Shown here piece by piece: positions 18,495-27,296 of a stretch of DNA of 45,221 nt. This DNA is from Streptomyces huasconensis (lineage in GTDB: Bacteria; Actinomycetota; Actinomycetes; Streptomycetales; Streptomycetaceae), in contig RBWT01000054.1 of the NCBI GenBank assembly GCA_004010275.1, positions 1-45,221 of the forward strand. The letters are read 5' to 3'. The notes under the pieces were generated by a model, which saw nothing but the letters and a program-made list of their open reading frames with translations, was not told the origin of the DNA and ran no database searches. The translations under genes and the position numbers were made by a program. The stretch's first letter is position 1. The number at the start of each line of letters is the position of its first letter.

Positions 18495-19628
18495 ATGGGC
18501 GTAGCGCAAAAGCCTGGAATTCCGGCAGGGGTGACCGTCGGGGAAACTCTCGTGTCACCGGTCAATTCGCACAATGAGTGGGACCCGCTGGAGGAAGTGA
18601 TCGTCGGGCGCCTCGACGGCGCGACGATTCCCTCCAGTCATTCCGTGGTGGCCTGCAACATCCCGCCGTGGGCGGCCCGGCTCCAGGGACTCGCCGCCGG
18701 CTTCGAATATCCGCGCAGGCTGATCGAGCCCGCGCAGCAGGAACTGGACGGGTTCGTCGCCCTCCTGGAGTCCCTCGACGTCACGGTCACCCGGCCGGAC
18801 CCGGTGGACTACAAGCAGCGCTTCGCCACCCCCGACTGGTCCTCCCGCGGTTTCTGCAATTCCTGTCCGCGCGACGGCATGCTCGTCATCGGCGACGAGA
18901 TCATCGAGACGCCCATGGCGTGGCCGTGCCGGTATTTCGAGACCCACTCCTATCGCACGCTCCTCAAGGACTATTTCCGGCGCGGCGCCCGCTGGACGGC
19001 GGCGCCGAAGCCGCAGCTCACCGACGCGCTGTACGAGAAGGACTTCAGGCCGCCCAAGGACGGCGAGCCGATGCGCTACATCCTCACGGAGTTCGAGCCG
19101 GTATTCGACGCGGCGGATTTCGTGCGGGCGGGCCGCGATCTGTTCGTGACACGGAGCAACGTCACCAACGGGATGGGCATCGAATGGCTGCGCCGCCATC
19201 TCGGGCCCGGCTACCGCATCCACGAGATCGAGAGCTGCTGCCGCACACCCATGCACATCGACACGACGTTCGTCCTGCTCGCTCCCGGCAAGGTCCTGGT
19301 CAACCCCGAGTACATCGACGTGGACCGGCTGCCCGACGTGCTGCGTTCGTGGGACGTCCTGGTCGCCCCGGAACCCGATCCGATCGACGAGCGCCTGCTC
19401 AAGATGACGTCGATGTGCGGCAAATGGCTCAGCATGAACGTGCTGATGCTCGACGAGAAGCGGGTGATCGCCGAGCGGCACCACACCGGCATGCTGCGGG
19501 CCCTGGAATCCTGGGGCTTCGAGCCGATCCCGTGCGACCTGCTGCACTACGCGCCGTTCGGCGGCTCGTTCCACTGCGCGACGCTTGATGTGCGGCGCCG
19601 CGGCACCCTGGAGTCGTACGTCGACTAG
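18495..19628 (+). CDS. Glycine/inosamine amidinotransferase family enzyme
   Basis: 377 codons from ATG 18495 (GTG 18489 is possible; the CGGAAG at 18480-18485 fits ATG better). It is a full-length member of the L-arginine:X amidinotransferase family (AGAT, StrB1, CyrA), which moves the amidino group of arginine to an amine through a Cys-amidino intermediate. Visible marks are NSHNEWDPLEEVIVGRLDGA at the N-terminus, RRGARWTAAPKPQL, EFEPVFDAADFVRAGRDLFV (catalytic Asp region), TPMHIDTTFVLLAPGKVLVN (catalytic His) and GGSFHCATLDVRRRG, whose Cys (~residue 361) is the nucleophile. The acceptor amine cannot be told: glycine (giving guanidinoacetate), an aminocyclitol, or another amine. No streptomycin-type cyclitol genes are near. 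It may act alone or supply a guanidino precursor. A hairpin follows. Confidence 0.88.
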   Translation: MGVAQKPGIPAGVTVGETLVSPVNSHNEWDPLEEVIVGRLDGATIPSSHSVVACNIPPWAARLQGLAAGFEYPRRLIEPAQQELDGFVALLESLDVTVTRPDPVDYKQRFATPDWSSRGFCNSCPRDGMLVIGDEIIETPMAWPCRYFETHSYRTLLKDYFRRGARWTAAPKPQLTDALYEKDFRPPKDGEPMRYILTEFEPVFDAADFVRAGRDLFVTRSNVTNGMGIEWLRRHLGPGYRIHEIESCCRTPMHIDTTFVLLAPGKVLVNPEYIDVDRLPDVLRSWDVLVAPEPDPIDERLLKMTSMCGKWLSMNVLMLDEKRVIAERHHTGMLRALESWGFEPIPCDLLHYAPFGGSFHCATLDVRRRGTLESYVD

Positions 19629-19652
19629 CGCCGCCCCCGCGGGGCGGTGACG

Positions 19653-19684
19653 GAGCCCGGTGGCCGTGACGCGCCACCGGGCTC
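19653..19684. terminator. Hairpin after the amidinotransferase, probable terminator
   Basis: A perfect 12-bp stem: GAGCCCGGTGGC (19653-19664), loop CGTGACGC, GCCACCGGGCTC (19673-19684), 24 nt after the stop codon. There is no T-tract, as is common for streptomycete terminators. Confidence 0.65.
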
Positions 19685-19831
19685 AACGTCGTACCCCTGC
19701 CGTCGAGAGGCGCCGTCGAAGGGGTTCCCGGGCCGGGGCGGATATGAAAGTGTCCCTACCGAATTCAGCGGGCCGGCAGAACACCGGGCCGCGAACTGGG
19801 CGGCCCGGCGCGGGACCGAGGTGAAGCACTG

Positions 19832-20542
19832 GTGCGGAATGCGGCGCGGGGGCACGAGCTGGTCGCGCTGCGGCGGCTCAACACCACCGTCGCCCTGCGC
19901 GCCCCGCACCGCCGCAGCCCCCAGAGCCTCGCGGGACGCGCCGTGGGCACCGGCCTCTCCGGGCCCGCCGTCGAAGCCGCCGTGGACGAACCGACCGAGC
20001 GGGGCCTCGGCGTCGGCATCGGTCTGCACAAGAGGGGGTTACTCCTCGGCGCCGCTGTGCTGCGCCGGGGCGCCGTCACCTCCGTCGTGGTGCCCGATTG
20101 GTCCGGCGTCTACCTGGGGCGGCTGCTCTCCGTCGGCACGCAGGGACACGACGTGCACCACGCGGTCCTTGCCGAGCGCCGGCAGGGCGCCGCCACCCTC
20201 GCGGGAGAACGCGGCAGGCTGCCGCTGCTCGGCATCAGCACCGCGTACACGGCCCTGCGCGGGCCGGGCGCCCGGCGTGCCGGGGAGCCCAGGGTGACCG
20301 CGCCTACCGCGCCGAGGACGCCGCCGACCCGGACGCGCTGGCCGCCGTCGGCCCGGAACCGACCGTGCTCACCGGCGAGGCCACCCCCGCCGGCCGGCAT
20401 CTGGCGCCGCTGCTCGAAGAGCGGCTGCGCCCTGTGACCCCGCACGCCCCGAACGCCCCGAACGCCCCGCGCCTCGCGCTGAGTCGGCTCGGGCGGGCGG
20501 GGCGTCGCCCTCGGCACCGTACGCAAGGCGCTCGACACGTAG
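19832..20542 (+). pseudogene. Decayed ROK-family repressor
   Basis: Three frame pieces together resemble a ROK repressor. Piece 1 (from ~19832) has the winged helix: LRRLNTTVALRAPHRRSPQS, then TGLSGPAVEAAVDEPTERGL. It continues VVPDWSGVYLGRLLS and HHAVLAERRQGAATLA, matching the ROK core (xPxWxGVxLxxxL and the LAERxxGAA motif). Piece 2 (frame from ~20300) has AGRHLAPLLEERLRPVTPHA; piece 3 ends GVALGTVRKALDT at a TAG (20540-20542), a typical ROK C-terminus. The total (~237 codons) is well below the ~390-400 of such repressors, and the DxGxT nucleotide-binding strand and the central cysteine motif CxxGxxGCxE are absent, so material is deleted besides the frame shifts. A three-copy CGCCCCGAA-type repeat lies at ~20443-20472. 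Position just before a sugar ABC operon fits a former local regulator of that operon. Confidence 0.65.
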
Positions 20543-20649
20543 GGGAGGAACAGCTCGCGGACACGGCGCCGTAGCGGCACCGCGGGGCGTCTGTTCGCGC
20601 GCCCCGCGGCGGCCCGGCCGGCGCCCCGACGGCTTCCTGGGAGGCACGT

Positions 20650-21906
20650 ATGCGCAGAAGGACTCTGCTCGGCGGCGCGCTCGCCGCCCCGATGCTCGCC
20701 GCCTGCTCCGGCGGGGGCGGCGGCGCGGACGGCGGGGGCGGGACCACGCTCTCGTACGGGATGTGGGACCCGGCGCAGGTGCCGGGCATGGAGAAGATCA
20801 TCGCGGCGTTCGAGAAGGAGCACCCGAGGATCTCCGTGCGGATCGAACTCACGCCCTGGGCGAGCTACTGGACCACCCTCAAGACGTCGATGCGCGGCGG
20901 CACCGCCCCCGACGTCTTCTGGATGAACGCCGTCAACTTCCAGCTGTACGCGGCGAACGGCGTCCTGGAACCGCTCTCCGGGCACATCAAGGCCGACGCC
21001 ACACCCGTCGACCGCCACCCGGACGCCCTGGTGAAGCTGTACGCCTACCGCGGCACGCAGTACGGCCTCCCGAAGGACTTCGACACCATCGGGCTCTGGT
21101 ACAACAAGGCGCTCTTCGACAAGGCCGGCATCCCGTACCCGGACCAGACGTGGACGTGGGACGACGTACGGGATGCGGCGGCCGAACTCACCGACCCGCG
21201 CCAGCGCGTGCACGGCTTCGCCGCCGAGATGCACCGGCAGTTCAAGATCTACCCGGCCATCTGCGGCGCGGGCGGCCACGTCCTGGAGGACGGCCGCTCC
21301 GGCTTCGGGGACGAGCGGTCCATCGACGGCCTGCGCTTCCTCACCGACATGGTCGACCGGGGCTGGTCGCCGCCGCAGAGCGCGATGGTCGAGTCCATCG
21401 GGCGCGTGCGCTACTGGTCGGAGAAGGTAGCCATGAACTACGACGTCTCCGCGGTGTCCGGGCAGATGTACGCCGTGCCCGCGATCAAGGACCACGGCGG
21501 CATCGCCGTCCTGCCCCGAGGGCGCCGCAGGGCCACCATCATCCACGGCCTGGCGAACGTCATCTCCGCCAAGAGCCGCAGGAAGGAAGCGGCCTGGAAA
21601 TTCGTGCACTTCATGGCGGGACGCGAGGCCGCCGAGATCCAGGCGAAGGCGGGCGCCACCATCTCCAGTTACCAGGGGACGCAGGACGCCTGGCTCACGT
21701 CGATGCCCGAATTCGACCTGAAGCACTTCATCGAGATGCAGGAGTACGCCGTCCCGTACCCGAGTTCCGAGAACACCCCCGTCTGGGAGAACCTCCAATA
21801 CCCGCTGCTCGGCGCCGCGTTCAGCGGAAAGGGCGGAATCGAGAGCGCCGCCCGGACGCTGGGCGAGCAGATGGACCGGGCCCTGAAGGAGGAACGCGCC
21901 TCATGA
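20650..21906 (+). CDS. Extracellular sugar-binding lipoprotein of an ABC importer (family 1 SBP)
   Basis: 418 codons. The N-terminus MRRRTLLGGALAAPMLAAC is a lipoprotein signal (lipobox LAAC) with a run of arginines that may direct Tat export. The mature part has the family 1 solute-binding fold: MEKIIAAFEKEHPRISVRIE, GGTAPDVFWMNAVNFQLYAA, YGLPKDFDTIGLWYNKALFD, then a late VISAKSRRKEAAWKFVHFM. It captures a carbohydrate outside the cell for the two downstream permeases. Its stop overlaps the next ATG (ATGA, 21903-21906). There is no ATPase gene in the operon; streptomycetes often share MsiK for such importers. Confidence 0.92.
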   Translation: MRRRTLLGGALAAPMLAACSGGGGGADGGGGTTLSYGMWDPAQVPGMEKIIAAFEKEHPRISVRIELTPWASYWTTLKTSMRGGTAPDVFWMNAVNFQLYAANGVLEPLSGHIKADATPVDRHPDALVKLYAYRGTQYGLPKDFDTIGLWYNKALFDKAGIPYPDQTWTWDDVRDAAAELTDPRQRVHGFAAEMHRQFKIYPAICGAGGHVLEDGRSGFGDERSIDGLRFLTDMVDRGWSPPQSAMVESIGRVRYWSEKVAMNYDVSAVSGQMYAVPAIKDHGGIAVLPRGRRRATIIHGLANVISAKSRRKEAAWKFVHFMAGREAAEIQAKAGATISSYQGTQDAWLTSMPEFDLKHFIEMQEYAVPYPSSENTPVWENLQYPLLGAAFSGKGGIESAARTLGEQMDRALKEERAS

Positions 21907-22841
21907 GTGTCTTTCCCGCCACGGCGGCCGCGAAGGCGAGGGAGCGGCGCGGCGCCGCCGCGCCCGCCACGTCTCGCGGTCAGCGCGCCGCCTACCTCTT
22001 CATCGCGCCGCTCGGCCTCGGCTTCGCCGTCTTCTACTTCTGGCCGCTGCTCCAGACCTTCTACTTCAGCTTCACCGAGTTCGGCGCCTTCGGCGGCCAC
22101 ACGTTCATCGGCACCGACAACTACGTCCGGGTCGTGCGGGACGTCACCGTGTGGCAGGCGCTCGGCAACACGCTGATCTACAGCCTCATCGGGCTCACCG
22201 GGCTGCCGGTCGCGATCGTCGTCGCTGCCCTGTTGAACCGGCGCGGCCTGCGGGGCGTCGCGGTCTACCGCGCCCTGTACTTCGTGCCGTTCGTGACGCT
22301 GCCCGTCGCCGTCGGACTGGTCTGGAACTGGCTCTACAACGGCGACTTCGGGCTCCTGAACGAAGTGCTGAACCGGTTCGGCGCCGAGCGGCGCTACTGG
22401 GTCTCCGACCCGAGCACGGCCGTCTTCGCCATCGGCATGGTGATGGTCTGGTCGACCACCGGCTACTACTTGATCATCTTCATGGCGGGCATCAAGGGAA
22501 TTCCGCGGGACTACTACGAAGCCGCGGAACTCGACGGCGCCGGAGCCTTGCGCAGGTTCTTCACCATCACCCTCCCGCTTCTCAGCCCGACCATCTTCTT
22601 CGCCTCCGTGATCTGCATGATCAATTCCCTGCAGACCTTCGACCTGATCTACATCATGATGGGCGAGACGAATCCCGCGATCGGCGATACGCAGTCCGTC
22701 GTCGGCCTCTTCTACAAATGGGCCTTCGTCGAGAACGCGCAGGGCGCCGCGGCCGCACTCGCCTTTCTGCTCATGCTCCTCATCGCCGCGCTGACCTACC
22801 TGCAATTCCGGCTCCAGAAGAGGTGGGTGCACTATGCCTGA
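21903..22841 (+). CDS. Sugar ABC transporter permease, MalF/UgpA type
   Basis: 312 codons from ATG 21903. Six hydrophobic segments are visible, beginning AAYLFIAPLGLGFAVFYFWP. The cytosolic EAA loop that docks with the ATPase reads YYEAAELDGAGALRRFFTIT, ending LPLLSPTIFF. It pairs with the second permease, which starts 8 nt before this stop, so the three genes are translationally coupled. The substrate is probably a mono- or oligosaccharide; not determinable here. Confidence 0.92.
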   Translation: MSVFPATAAAKARERRGAAAPATSRGQRAAYLFIAPLGLGFAVFYFWPLLQTFYFSFTEFGAFGGHTFIGTDNYVRVVRDVTVWQALGNTLIYSLIGLTGLPVAIVVAALLNRRGLRGVAVYRALYFVPFVTLPVAVGLVWNWLYNGDFGLLNEVLNRFGAERRYWVSDPSTAVFAIGMVMVWSTTGYYLIIFMAGIKGIPRDYYEAAELDGAGALRRFFTITLPLLSPTIFFASVICMINSLQTFDLIYIMMGETNPAIGDTQSVVGLFYKWAFVENAQGAAAALAFLLMLLIAALTYLQFRLQKRWVHYA

Positions 22842-23673
22842 CACCCGGACACGCCGCGGACGCGCCGGTTCCCTCGCCACCCACGCCGTGCTCTCGCTGG
22901 GCGCGCTCGTGATGGTCTTCCCGTTCCTGTGGCAACTGCTCACCGCCCTCAAGACACTCGCCGAGACCTCGCGCGTGCCGCCGACCTTCCTGCCCGACGA
23001 CTGGAACCCGGCGAGCTTCGAGAAGGTCTTCACCGCGCTGCCGTTCCGCGAGATGCTGACCAACAGCCTGCTCAACACCGTCGGCCGCACCCTGGGCCAA
23101 CTGGTGTTCTGCTCCCTCGCCGCCTACGCCTTCGCCCGCATGCGCTTCCGGGGCCGCAACGTACTGTTCGCGCTCTTCCTGTCCGTCCTGATGGTGCCGA
23201 GCTCCCTGCTCGTGCTGCCGCAGTACGACATCATCCAGGCGCTCGGCCTGCTGAACTCCGCCCCCGCGCTGTTCCTGCCCGGCATGTTCAGCGCGTTCGG
23301 CACCTTCATGCTGCGCCAGTTCTTCCTCACGCTCCCCAAGGAGCTGGAGGAGGCCGCCCGCATCGACGGCGCGGGCTCCTTCCGGATCTTCTGGTCCATC
23401 ATGCTGCCGCTGATCAGGCCCGCCCTCGCCGCCCTCGCCGTCATCACCGCCATGTGGTCCTGGAACGACCTGCTGTGGCCCCTGGTCGTCAACACCGACC
23501 CGGCGACGATGCCAATCAGCGCCGGACTGACCTCCCTGAAGGGGCAATTCGAGACCAACTACCCGATCATGATGGCCGGTTCGCTCATCGCGAGCCTGCC
23601 CATGCTGCTGGTCTACGTCTTCCTCCAGCGGCACTTCGTCCAGAGCGTCGCCCTCTCCGGTTCCAAGAGCTGA
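22834..23673 (+). CDS. Sugar ABC transporter permease, MalG/UgpE type
   Basis: 279 codons from ATG 22834, overlapping the previous gene by 8 nt. Six membrane segments are seen; the first reads LATHAVLSLGALVMVFPFLW. The EAA loop is LEEAARIDGAGSFRIFWSIM, followed by LPLIRPALAALAVITAM. It completes the importer's membrane core. The operon appears to end here; the aldo/keto reductase has its own ribosome-binding site 140 nt later. Confidence 0.92.
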   Translation: MPDTRTRRGRAGSLATHAVLSLGALVMVFPFLWQLLTALKTLAETSRVPPTFLPDDWNPASFEKVFTALPFREMLTNSLLNTVGRTLGQLVFCSLAAYAFARMRFRGRNVLFALFLSVLMVPSSLLVLPQYDIIQALGLLNSAPALFLPGMFSAFGTFMLRQFFLTLPKELEEAARIDGAGSFRIFWSIMLPLIRPALAALAVITAMWSWNDLLWPLVVNTDPATMPISAGLTSLKGQFETNYPIMMAGSLIASLPMLLVYVFLQRHFVQSVALSGSKS

Positions 23674-23813
23674 CCCTCGCCCGTGTCCCCCATCGCGCCG
23701 CCCGGCACCACCTGGCCCCGGGCGCCGGTCGCGCTTGCCCTGGAGCGCACTCCAGCTCGTAGGGTCACGGCAGCCGAGTGGGCCCGAAGGGGGACACGGC
23801 CAAGGAGAGTCGC

Positions 23814-24863
23814 ATGCGCCACCGCGTTCTGGGCGGGACCGGTATGGAGGTCAGCCCCTACTGCCTGGGCACCATGATGTTCGGCCACGTCGGCAACGCC
23901 GACCACGACGACTGCGCCCGGATCGTCCACGCCGCGCTGGACGAGGGCATCAACTTCGTCGACACCGCGGACATGTACTCCGCGGGGGAGTCGGAGATCG
24001 TCGTCGGCAAGGCGCTCAAGGGCCGCCGCGACGACGTCGTGCTCGCGACCAAGTTCCACTTCCCGATGGGAGAGGGCCCCAACAGGGGCGGAAACTCCCG
24101 GCGTTGGATCGTCCGGGCCGTGGAGGACAGCCTGCGGCGGCTGGGGACGGAGTGGATCGACCTGTACCAGGTGCACCGGCCGGACCACACGACCGACATC
24201 GAGGAGACGCTTTCCGCCCTCACCGACCTGGTGCGCCAGGGCAAGATCAGGGCCTTCGGCTGCTCCACGTTCCCCGCGGACGAGATCGTCGAGGCCCACC
24301 ACGTCGCCGACCGGCGCGGACTCCACCGGTTCCGCACCGAGCAGCCGCCCTACTCCCTGCTGGCCAGAGGCGTGGAGAAACATGTGCTGCCCGTCACACA
24401 GCGCCTGGGCATGGGAACGCTGACCTGGAGCCCGCTGGCCTCGGGGTTCCTCACCGGCCGCTACCGCAAGGGCCGGGCCATGGATCTCAGCAGCGGGCGC
24501 CCCACCCTGCACCCGGGCCGCTTCGACCCGGCGGCGCCGCTCACCGCCGCGAAACTGGAGGCCGTCGAGCAGCTCGTCGCCGTGGCCGAGGACCTGGGCT
24601 GCACCCTGCCCGAGCTGGCGATCGCCTTCCCGCTCGCGCACCCCGCCGTCACGTCCGTGATCATCGGCCCGCGCACGATGGAGCAGCTGCGGGCCACCCT
24701 CAAGGGCGCGTCCGTGGCGCTGGACGACGCGGCGCTCGACCGGATCGACGCCATCGTGCCGCCCGGCACCGACGTCTACCCGCCGGACGGGGTGTGGACC
24801 CCGCCGGCCCTGACCACACCGGCCCTGCGGCGCCGCTCGGCCGGGGAGCGGTCCGCCGCCTGA
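23814..24863 (+). CDS. Aldo/keto reductase
   Basis: 349 codons from ATG 23814, with AAGGAGAG at 23802-23809. It has the (beta/alpha)8 AKR fold signatures: GMEVSPYCLGTMMFG, the NFVDTADMYSAGESEIVVGK block with catalytic Asp and Tyr, the Lys in LATKFHFP and the His in LYQVHRPD, and a C-terminal NADPH-binding stretch SVIIGPRTMEQL. It belongs to the large Gcy/YajO-like group that reduces aldehydes or ketones, often in sugar metabolism. It lies downstream of the sugar importer on the same strand, so a role with the imported sugar is possible but unproven. Confidence 0.9.
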   Translation: MRHRVLGGTGMEVSPYCLGTMMFGHVGNADHDDCARIVHAALDEGINFVDTADMYSAGESEIVVGKALKGRRDDVVLATKFHFPMGEGPNRGGNSRRWIVRAVEDSLRRLGTEWIDLYQVHRPDHTTDIEETLSALTDLVRQGKIRAFGCSTFPADEIVEAHHVADRRGLHRFRTEQPPYSLLARGVEKHVLPVTQRLGMGTLTWSPLASGFLTGRYRKGRAMDLSSGRPTLHPGRFDPAAPLTAAKLEAVEQLVAVAEDLGCTLPELAIAFPLAHPAVTSVIIGPRTMEQLRATLKGASVALDDAALDRIDAIVPPGTDVYPPDGVWTPPALTTPALRRRSAGERSAA

Positions 24864-25045
24864 CCGCTCGCCGACGGGGCGCCCGACCGCTCGCCGGGGG
24901 ATCGGCGGGGCCCGCGAGGGCGCCCCACCTGAAGCCGGGACCCGCGGTGGACACGTCCCGAGACCGGAGCCGGATTCGGAACGGATCGGGAGCGTATTAG
25001 CGTGGACGGGACAGATCGACCAACAGGAGCCGAGGTGCCCGGTCC

Positions 25046-26404
25046 ATGCCAAGCCGTAGCGAGAGCCGTACCGAACTCGTCGAATCGCTCATGGAGCGGT
25101 TCCCGCACGTGCCACGGGAAGCGGTGATCAAGGAGGATCTGCTGCGCGGCGGCATCGCATTCGACGAGTCGGCGCTCAGCGACAATGAGGGCGGCGAGGT
25201 CAAGCCGAAGTCGTACTTCATCTTCTCCTTCGACCACGGCACGCTCCCCGAGCTGGGCGCCGCCGCCCTGCGCCGCCCCCCGGAGGAGATCGTCCTCACC
25301 GGCGGCCCCTACGAGCTGCGCCGCACCGTCGTCTCGGTCCGCGTGAACCCGTCCTCGCCCTACCGGGTCGCCGCCGACGACCACGGCGTGCTCGGCCTCT
25401 ACCTCGACGGCGTACGCATCTCCGACGTCGGCCTGCCGCCGATGCCGGACTACTACCGGCACACGCTGGAGAACGGCAAGTCCGTCATGGAGGTGGCGCC
25501 CACCATCCAGTGGGGCTACCTCATCTACCTCACGGTCTTCCGGGTCTGCCAGTACTTCGGCGCCAAGGAGGAGTGCCAGTACTGCGACATCAACCACAAC
25601 TGGCGCCAGCACAAGGCGGCGGGCCGCCCCTACACGGGCGTGAAGCCGGTGGAGGAGGTCCTGGAGGCCCTCGCCATCATCGACAAGTACGACACGAACA
25701 AGTCCTCCACCGCCTACACGCTGACCGGCGGCGCCATCACCTCGCAGATCGGCGGCAAGGACGAGGCCGACTTCTACGGGCAGTACGCGAAGGCCATCGA
25801 GGAGCGCTTCCCCGGCCGCTGGATCGGCAAGGTCGTCGCCCAGGCCCTGCCCAAGGCGGACGTCCAGCGCTTCCACGACTACGGCGTGCGGATCTACCAC
25901 CCCAATTACGAGGTGTGGGACCCGTACCTCTTCGAGCGGTACTGCCCCGGCAAGGAGCGCTACGTCGGCCGCGACGAGTGGCACCGCCGCATCCTGGACT
26001 CCGCCGAGGTGTTCGGGCCGCGCAACGTGATCCCGAACTTCGTGGCGGGCGTGGAGATGGCGGAGCCGTTCGGCTTCAAGACGGTCGACGAGGCCATCGA
26101 CTCGACCGTGGAGGGGCTGCAGTACTTCATGTCGCGCGGCATCACGCCGCGCTTCACGACGTGGTGCCCGGAGCCCACGACGCCGCTGGGCAAGGCGAAC
26201 CCGCAGGGCGCTCCGCTGGAGTACCACGTGCGGCTCCTGGAGGCCTACCGGGCGACGATGGAGGCCAAAGGACTGACCTCGCCGCCCGGTTACGGCCCGG
26301 CGGGCCCCGGCAACGCGGTCTTCTCCGTCAGCTCCTTCATGGACAGCCTGCCCGCGGAGGCGGCCGCCGAGGAGGACGCCGTCGCTCCTGTGGCGGGGCG
26401 GTAG
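25046..26404 (+). CDS. Radical SAM protein with a CX8CX2C cluster motif
   Basis: 452 codons from ATG 25046 behind AGGAGCCGAGG. A ~160-residue N-terminal region (SFDHGTLPELGAAALRRPPE, DHGVLGLYLDGVRISDVG) precedes the radical SAM barrel. The presumed [4Fe-4S] cysteines are C168, C177 and C180 in VCQYFGAKEECQYCDINHNW, i.e. CX8CX2C instead of CX3CX2C. Further on come TLTGGAITSQIGGKDEADFY (a GGE-like SAM contact position), KVVAQALPKADVQRFHDYGV, and FTTWCPEPTTPLGKANPQGA. There is no SPASM-type cysteine-rich C-terminus. The spacing CX8CX2C is uncommon but I have an impression that it defines a small uncharacterised family. The product and substrate are unknown; no RiPP precursor is visible beside it. 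The SDR follows on the same strand after 123 nt. Confidence 0.82.
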   Translation: MPSRSESRTELVESLMERFPHVPREAVIKEDLLRGGIAFDESALSDNEGGEVKPKSYFIFSFDHGTLPELGAAALRRPPEEIVLTGGPYELRRTVVSVRVNPSSPYRVAADDHGVLGLYLDGVRISDVGLPPMPDYYRHTLENGKSVMEVAPTIQWGYLIYLTVFRVCQYFGAKEECQYCDINHNWRQHKAAGRPYTGVKPVEEVLEALAIIDKYDTNKSSTAYTLTGGAITSQIGGKDEADFYGQYAKAIEERFPGRWIGKVVAQALPKADVQRFHDYGVRIYHPNYEVWDPYLFERYCPGKERYVGRDEWHRRILDSAEVFGPRNVIPNFVAGVEMAEPFGFKTVDEAIDSTVEGLQYFMSRGITPRFTTWCPEPTTPLGKANPQGAPLEYHVRLLEAYRATMEAKGLTSPPGYGPAGPGNAVFSVSSFMDSLPAEAAAEEDAVAPVAGR

Positions 26405-26527
26405 GCCGGGCGGGGCCGGGACCCGAGGGGGCCTGCCGCGGGGTGTCGCCGCAAGGCCGCAAGTCGGCCACAAGACCGCACGTCAGCCATCAGATCAGCC
26501 AGCAGAACTGAACCGGAGGACCACCCC

Positions 26528-27262
26528 ATGCAGCACCGCCCCGTCACCGTCGTCACCGGCGGCAGCCGCGGCATCGGTGCCGCCGTCGGCGCGCGTCTCG
26601 CCGAGGACGGTCACGATGTCGCGATCGGCTACCGCTCGGACGAGGCCGCCGCCGAGAAGGCCGCGGCGGCGGTCCGCGCCGCCGGGCGGCGCTGCGTCAC
26701 CGTGCGGGTCGACACCGCCGTCGAGACGGACGTCGACCGCCTCTTCGACACGGCCGCGGCGGAACTGGGCCCGGTCACCGGACTGGTCAACAACGCCGGG
26801 GTGAGCGGCCCCGTGGGTCCCCTCGCCGAGGCCGACGCCGAGGGGATGCGCCGGGCGTTGGAGGTCAACGTCCTCGGATACCTGCTCTGCGCCCGGCGCG
26901 CCGTGCGGGACCTGAAGGCGAACGGCGGCGGGGCCGTCGTGAACATCTCGTCCGCCGCCGCGACCCTCGGCGCCCCCGGCGAGTACGTCCACTACGCGGC
27001 GGCCAAGGGCGCCGTCGACACCCTGACCGTCGGCCTGGCCAAGGAGGTCGCCGCGGACAACATCCGTGTCAACGCCGTGGCCCCCGGCGTCATCTGGACC
27101 GAGTTCCACGCCGACCCCGAGCGTCCCGCGAAGCTCGCCCCCGGCATCCCGATGGGACGCTCCGGCCGGCCCGAGGAGATCGCCGCGGCCGTCTCGTGGC
27201 TGCTCTCGGACGACGCCTCGTACACCACGGGCACGGTTCTGCGGGTGGCGGGCGGCCGCTGA
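26528..27262 (+). CDS. SDR-family oxidoreductase (FabG-like)
   Basis: 244 codons from ATG 26528 with GGAGGA about 8 nt upstream. The classical SDR motifs are complete: cofactor loop VVTGGSRGIGAAVGARLAED, LVNNAG, catalytic Ser in VVNISSAAA, and the YAAAK Tyr-x3-Lys pair, followed by RVNAVAPGVIWTEFHADPER. The basic residue after the glycine loop (YRSDEAA) favours NADP(H). Such enzymes reduce 3-oxoacyl groups or oxidise sugar/steroid alcohols; many are mis-named FabG. The substrate is unknown; association with the radical SAM gene is by strand and distance only. Confidence 0.88.
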   Translation: MQHRPVTVVTGGSRGIGAAVGARLAEDGHDVAIGYRSDEAAAEKAAAAVRAAGRRCVTVRVDTAVETDVDRLFDTAAAELGPVTGLVNNAGVSGPVGPLAEADAEGMRRALEVNVLGYLLCARRAVRDLKANGGGAVVNISSAAATLGAPGEYVHYAAAKGAVDTLTVGLAKEVAADNIRVNAVAPGVIWTEFHADPERPAKLAPGIPMGRSGRPEEIAAAVSWLLSDDASYTTGTVLRVAGGR

Positions 27263-27296
27263 CGGGCCACCACCGGTCTCTCGTACGCTGGTTCGC

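Noticed and set aside
20443..20472. CGCCCCGAA-type triplicate considered as a regulatory iteron
   Set aside because: It sits inside the coding remnant of the ROK gene (PHAPNAPNAP) and is best explained as an in-gene repeat expansion.
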